Shown here in pieces: positions 19,783-23,540 of a stretch of DNA of 23,540 bases (position 1 is the stretch's first letter; each line of letters begins with the position of its first letter). The position numbers and the translations under genes are program-made. The notes beneath the pieces were generated by a model, which worked only from the letters and a program-made list of their open reading frames with translations, did not search any database and had not been told where the DNA came from. The stretch is from UMGS692 sp963653425 (GTDB lineage Bacteria; Bacillota; Clostridia; Christensenellales; CAG-314): positions 1-23,540 of the forward strand of contig CAVJWC010000017.1 of NCBI GenBank assembly GCA_963653425.1, read 5' to 3'.

Positions 19783-21567
19783 ATGATATTCGGAAAACAA
19801 ATCAACCGTTATTATCTGAAATATGCGCCGTGGCTTATTCTCGGTCTCTTCGCCCTTATCTCGGTAGACTTGTTTCAGATGGAAATTCCGAAAATCTACC
19901 GAATGGTAATCAACGGCATTCACGACGGTTACGTGGATTATAAAGGCGAAATTCTCGTCTTCGACGCGCAGTTTCTTCTGGAAAAAGTGTGCGTTCCCCT
20001 GTTTATCATAGCAGCCGTTATGATGCTTGGCAGATTTTTATGGAGAATCTGTTTCTTCGGAACGGGTTTCAAAGTCGAAAGAGATTTGAGATGCCGTCTT
20101 TTCGACCACTGCAAAGACCTTTCCCTGCAGTTTTATCAGCAGAATAAAGTCGGTAACCTCATGTCGCTTTACACAAACGACCTCGAAACCATTCAGGACT
20201 GTTTCGGCGGAGGCTCGATGGAATTCTTCGACGCTCTCTTTCTCGGAGGACTTGCCATATACAATATGTCGCAAATGGACCTCGCTCTGATGTTCCTGTC
20301 GCTTATTCCCATGGCTTGTATGCTCACCATGTCCTTTATAGTGGGAAGATACCTTACCGTAAAGTGGAGAATCCGTCAGGAAGCCTTTTCCGACCTTTCG
20401 GACTTCTCTCAGGAAAGCTTTTCGGGTATTGCCGTCATAAAAGCCTTCGTAAAGGAATACAAAGAACTTCTCGCTTTCAACAGACTTAACGCCCAGAACG
20501 AAAACGCGAACGTCGAATACACCAAGCTTTCGTCGCTCCTCAGCGTTCTCAATAATCTTTTCGTAGAGTCGGTAACCTGCGTTATTTTGGGTTACGGCGG
20601 TTATCTCGTATACACGGGCGTATTCAACGCCGGTCAGCTTATGGAGTTCATAGGCTACTTCAACGCGCTCGTATGGCCTCTTATGGCTCTTGCCGAACTT
20701 ATCGAAATGTCCTCCAAAGGCAAAGCTTCCCTTAAACGAGTCACGGATATTCTCGAAGCTCCCATAGACGTAAAAGACAAAGAAGACGTTTCCGAAACGG
20801 ACGAAGGAATTAAAGGCGACATAGAATTCAGACATCTTACCTTTACATACCCCGGCGGAGATTACGAAGCCTTAAAAGACGTTTCCTTCAGAATAAACGC
20901 GGGCGAAAACGTCGGTATCATAGGAAAGACAGGTTCGGGCAAAACCACCGTAGCCGACCTTATATTAAGAACGTATAACGTTCCCGACGGCACGCTCTTT
21001 ATAGACGACACAGACGTGAACTCAATGCCTATAAAGTTTCTCCGTCAGTACGAAGCCTACGTTCCGCAGGATAACTTCCTTTTCAGCGACACCATAGAAA
21101 ACAACATAGGTTTCGCCTTTGACGAAGTGGACGGACAGGCAGCCGAAGAAGCCGCAAAAATGTCGGACGTTCACGACAACATCGTGGAATTCCATAACGG
21201 TTATCAGACCGTTTTAGGCGAAAGAGGCGTTACCGTATCGGGCGGACAGAAACAAAGAATCTCGATAGCCCGCGCGATAATGAAGAATTCTTCCATTCTC
21301 ATTCTCGACGACTCGGTTTCGGCAGTCGATACCGACACGGAAAGAATCATCCTCGACAACCTCGCAAAGACAAGAAAAGGCAAGACCACCATTCTTATCG
21401 CTCACAGAATTTCTACCGTCAAGAATATGGACAAGATCATTTTCATCGACGAAGGAAAGATAGTCGACGTCGGAACGCACCACGAACTCGAAACGAGATG
21501 CGAAGAATACCGCAAAATGGTCGAACTTCAACGTCTTGAAGACGAACATACGGAGGTGAACGGATAA
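19783..21567 (+). CDS. ABC exporter half-transporter A (degenerate catalytic site)
   Basis: A 594-residue type IV (B-family) half-transporter: six-helix membrane domain (about 15-310) fused to an ATPase domain (about 345-585). Motifs are Walker A GKTGSGKT (381-388), Q-loop near 429, signature VSGGQ (485-489), Walker B ILILDD (505-510), D-loop SAVD and H541. The residue after the Walker B aspartate is D510 rather than the catalytic glutamate, as in the degenerate partner of heterodimeric exporters such as TM287/288, BmrCD and LmrCD. AAGGAGG lies 7 bases before ATG 19783. The stop overlaps the next start by one base (TAATG), so the two halves are translationally coupled and should form one pump. 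Heterodimers of this type export drugs, lipids or peptides; the substrate here is unknown and no adjacent gene suggests it. Confidence 0.92.
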   Translation: MIFGKQINRYYLKYAPWLILGLFALISVDLFQMEIPKIYRMVINGIHDGYVDYKGEILVFDAQFLLEKVCVPLFIIAAVMMLGRFLWRICFFGTGFKVERDLRCRLFDHCKDLSLQFYQQNKVGNLMSLYTNDLETIQDCFGGGSMEFFDALFLGGLAIYNMSQMDLALMFLSLIPMACMLTMSFIVGRYLTVKWRIRQEAFSDLSDFSQESFSGIAVIKAFVKEYKELLAFNRLNAQNENANVEYTKLSSLLSVLNNLFVESVTCVILGYGGYLVYTGVFNAGQLMEFIGYFNALVWPLMALAELIEMSSKGKASLKRVTDILEAPIDVKDKEDVSETDEGIKGDIEFRHLTFTYPGGDYEALKDVSFRINAGENVGIIGKTGSGKTTVADLILRTYNVPDGTLFIDDTDVNSMPIKFLRQYEAYVPQDNFLFSDTIENNIGFAFDEVDGQAAEEAAKMSDVHDNIVEFHNGYQTVLGERGVTVSGGQKQRISIARAIMKNSSILILDDSVSAVDTDTERIILDNLAKTRKGKTTILIAHRISTVKNMDKIIFIDEGKIVDVGTHHELETRCEEYRKMVELQRLEDEHTEVNG

Positions 21568-23465
21568 TGCTGGAATACTACCCTCTTTTAGTGGTCGGCG
21601 GAATAATCGGTATAATCTCTACCGTGCTTATTATCGCTTACGCAACTATGAAAGACAAAGCCGAAGCAATAGGTTTCGACCGTAAAATGAAGGACGGCGA
21701 ACTTATCCGTCGTCTTCTCGCCTACGCAAAACCCTATTACAGGAACTTTATAGCAGTGGTCTGCATAATGCTCGTGTCCATAGCTTTTTCCATCGCTTCT
21801 CCTCTTATGGTTTCCGATATAGAAGGAATGCTCAGGCAGGACTTTGCTTTAAGCGAACTTTACGCAAAGGTTGCCGTTTACGGCGGACTTCTTATAATTT
21901 CTCTTATCGGAACTTACGTTCAGGCGGTTATTCTTCAAAAAACGGGACAGAAAATCGTTTCCAATCTCAGAACCGACCTTTTCTCCCATATAGAAAACCT
22001 TTCCCACGCTCAGCTTAACAAAATGCCCGTAGGAAAGCTGGTTACGAGAGTCACCAACGACACCAACGCGATTTCCGTAATGTTCACCAACATCATCGTA
22101 AATCTCGTTCAGAACTGTTTCGTCATCGTAGGCGTTTATATCGCCATGATGTGTCTCAATCAGGCTCTCACGCTTATGATAAGCTGTTTCGTGCCGTTTA
22201 TCGTCCTCTTCTCCGTACTGTTCAGAAAGTTCTCCAGAAGAGCTCACAGACGGGTAAAAGACAGAACCACCGACATCAACACCTTCCTTTCGGAAAATCT
22301 CTCGGGTATGAAAATCATTCAGGTTTTCAATCGCGAAGACAAGAAAATGAAGGACTTTTCCCAAAAGAACAACGACCTTTACAAGGCGCAGAGAAATCAG
22401 ATTCTCGTGTTCGGCGTATTCCGTCCGATAATCTATATGCTCTACATCTCGACCATACTTTGTCTTTTCTTCCTCGCAAGTAAAGGTTATATCGACGGTC
22501 TGACTTTCTTCGGACAGTCCATTTCCGACCAGACGGTAGTTGCTTTCTATATGTACATCAACCGTTTCTACAACCCCATTCAGACGCTTGCGGAACAGTT
22601 CCATCGTCTTCAGTCGGCTTTCGCTTCCGCGGAAAAGATTTTCACCATTCTCGACACCAAGCCCGAAGTCGTCGATAACGAAGGCGCAATCGAACTCGAA
22701 AACGTCAAAGGCGACATCGAATTCAAAAACGTGTGGTTCTCCTACGTCCCGGGCGAATGGGTACTCAAAGACGTTTCCTTCAAAATCAAAGCCAACCAGA
22801 CCGTGGCTTTCGTCGGCGCGACGGGTTCGGGAAAAACCACCATTCTTTCCCTTCTCTGCCGAAATTACGACATTCAGAAGGGCGAAATCCTCCTTGACGG
22901 AATAAACATCAACAAAATCAAAATCTCTTCCCTCCGCAGACATTTCGGTCAGATGCTTCAGGACGTTTTCCTCTTCGCGGGAACTATCCGCAGTAACATC
23001 GTTCTCCGCGACGACTTCTCGGACGAAGAAATTATGCAGGTATGCCGTTACGTCAACGCCGATAAGTTCGTTTCAAAACTCCAGCACGGTCTCGACGAGG
23101 AAGTTCGCGAACGCGGTAATAACTTCTCCGCAGGTCAGCGCCAGCTCCTCTCCTTCGCAAGAACCATTATCCACCGTCCCGAAATTATGATTCTCGACGA
23201 GGCTACCGCAAATATCGATACCGAAACCGAAGTCCTTATTCAGGATTCTCTCGAAAAAATGATGAATATCGGAACTATGATTATCGTCGCCCACAGACTC
23301 TCCACCGTCCAGCACGCCGACAATATCATCGTCCTCTCAAACGGTCAGATCCTCGAACAGGGTACCCATAACGAACTCCTCGAAAAGAAAGGCAGATACT
23401 ACGGTCTCTATATGCTCCAGTACGATAAACAACGTATCTCCGAAGGAATCGCCAATAATATCTAA
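21567..23465 (+). CDS. ABC exporter half-transporter B (catalytically complete)
   Basis: A 632-residue partner of the preceding half-transporter. An extra hydrophobic segment (about residues 5-26) precedes the usual six-helix domain (about 55-340). The ATPase domain has Walker A GATGSGKT (417-424), signature FSAGQ (520-524, altered from LSGGQ), Walker B MILDE (541-545) with catalytic E545, D-loop ANID and H576. Combined with the partner this gives one competent nucleotide site (Walker motifs of this protein with VSGGQ of half A) and one degenerate site (D510 of half A with FSAGQ here), the classical asymmetric design. GGAGGTG lies 10 bases before ATG 21567, which shares its first base with the upstream stop. 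The gene ends at TAA 23463-23465, followed by a hairpin repeat rather than a T-tract terminator. Confidence 0.92.
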   Translation: MLEYYPLLVVGGIIGIISTVLIIAYATMKDKAEAIGFDRKMKDGELIRRLLAYAKPYYRNFIAVVCIMLVSIAFSIASPLMVSDIEGMLRQDFALSELYAKVAVYGGLLIISLIGTYVQAVILQKTGQKIVSNLRTDLFSHIENLSHAQLNKMPVGKLVTRVTNDTNAISVMFTNIIVNLVQNCFVIVGVYIAMMCLNQALTLMISCFVPFIVLFSVLFRKFSRRAHRRVKDRTTDINTFLSENLSGMKIIQVFNREDKKMKDFSQKNNDLYKAQRNQILVFGVFRPIIYMLYISTILCLFFLASKGYIDGLTFFGQSISDQTVVAFYMYINRFYNPIQTLAEQFHRLQSAFASAEKIFTILDTKPEVVDNEGAIELENVKGDIEFKNVWFSYVPGEWVLKDVSFKIKANQTVAFVGATGSGKTTILSLLCRNYDIQKGEILLDGININKIKISSLRRHFGQMLQDVFLFAGTIRSNIVLRDDFSDEEIMQVCRYVNADKFVSKLQHGLDEEVRERGNNFSAGQRQLLSFARTIIHRPEIMILDEATANIDTETEVLIQDSLEKMMNIGTMIIVAHRLSTVQHADNIIVLSNGQILEQGTHNELLEKKGRYYGLYMLQYDKQRISEGIANNI

Positions 23466-23473
23466 AGTTCCTT

Positions 23474-23540
23474 GTTCTTTCTCGAAAGAACTTACTTTCT
23501 TTGGAAAAGAAAGTAAGCAAAGAAACTTTCATTGAGCTTC
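23474..23540 (+). repeat. Modular hairpin repeat, copy 3 (runs to window edge)
   Basis: GTTCTTTC/GAAAGAAC (23474-23491) is followed at once by a 12-bp stem CTTACTTTCTTT/AAAGAAAGTAAG with a GGA loop (23491-23517), and then GCAAAGAAACTTTCATTGAG. The same order (first hairpin, second hairpin, GCAAA tail, CATTGAG-like or CTCAATG end) occurs at 6993-7060. The second hairpin matches 7246-7272 with compensatory changes. The element may continue past the window. Confidence 0.65.

Overview
The window looks like a chromosomal segment of an anaerobic, gut-type member of the Bacillota, most likely an uncultured clostridial lineage. The signs are AGGAGG-type ribosome binding sites, textbook sigma-A promoters (TTGACA-N17-TATAAT), a class 1B dihydroorotate dehydrogenase with its PyrK partner, tRNA genes with encoded CCA, and a tryptophanase. 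Placement below phylum is inference. I see no prophage, insertion sequence, CRISPR array, defence system or rRNA gene.

Layout. Positions 1-2140 (+): the tail of a NUDIX hydrolase, a GNAT acetyltransferase, a maltose/galactoside-type O-acetyltransferase, and a decayed alpha/beta-hydrolase C-terminus fused to the end of the last gene. Positions 2284-3294 (-): a CaCA-family cation antiporter with its own promoter. Positions 3827-5485 (+): a lipoprotein 5'-nucleotidase. Positions 5750-11619 (-): a de novo pyrimidine operon in the order pyrC-pyrK-pyrD-pyrF-pyrE-pyrB. PyrB carries a C-terminal PyrI-like zinc domain but no PyrI allosteric domain. Carbamoyl-phosphate synthase genes are not in the window. 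Positions 12072-12403 (-): a four-gene tRNA operon (Ala-Ile-Asn-Gly). Positions 12829-14455 (-): a cyclodeaminase-family protein followed by a CmpB-type membrane protein. Positions 14586-15965 (-): tryptophanase (tnaA). Positions 16337-16966 (+): uracil phosphoribosyltransferase (upp). Positions 17042-18029: a long non-coding region with two promoter-driven RNA candidates. Positions 18030-19496 (+): an NCS2 purine permease. Positions 19783-23465 (+): a heterodimeric ABC exporter.

How the genes fit together. The theme is nucleotide metabolism: de novo UMP synthesis (pyr operon), uracil salvage (upp), nucleobase import (NCS2 permease) and nucleotide dephosphorylation outside the membrane (5'-nucleotidase lipoprotein). 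tnaA adds catabolism of tryptophan to indole, pyruvate and ammonia.

The least explained parts are non-coding: (i) a short RNA candidate at 17292-17374 with a strong promoter, a C-rich anti-Shine-Dalgarno tract and an intrinsic terminator; (ii) a structured leader at 17694-17911 ahead of the permease gene, with one or two terminators and a competing pairing; (iii) modular hairpin repeats at 6993-7060, 7215-7272 and 23474-23540 whose stems differ by compensatory changes.
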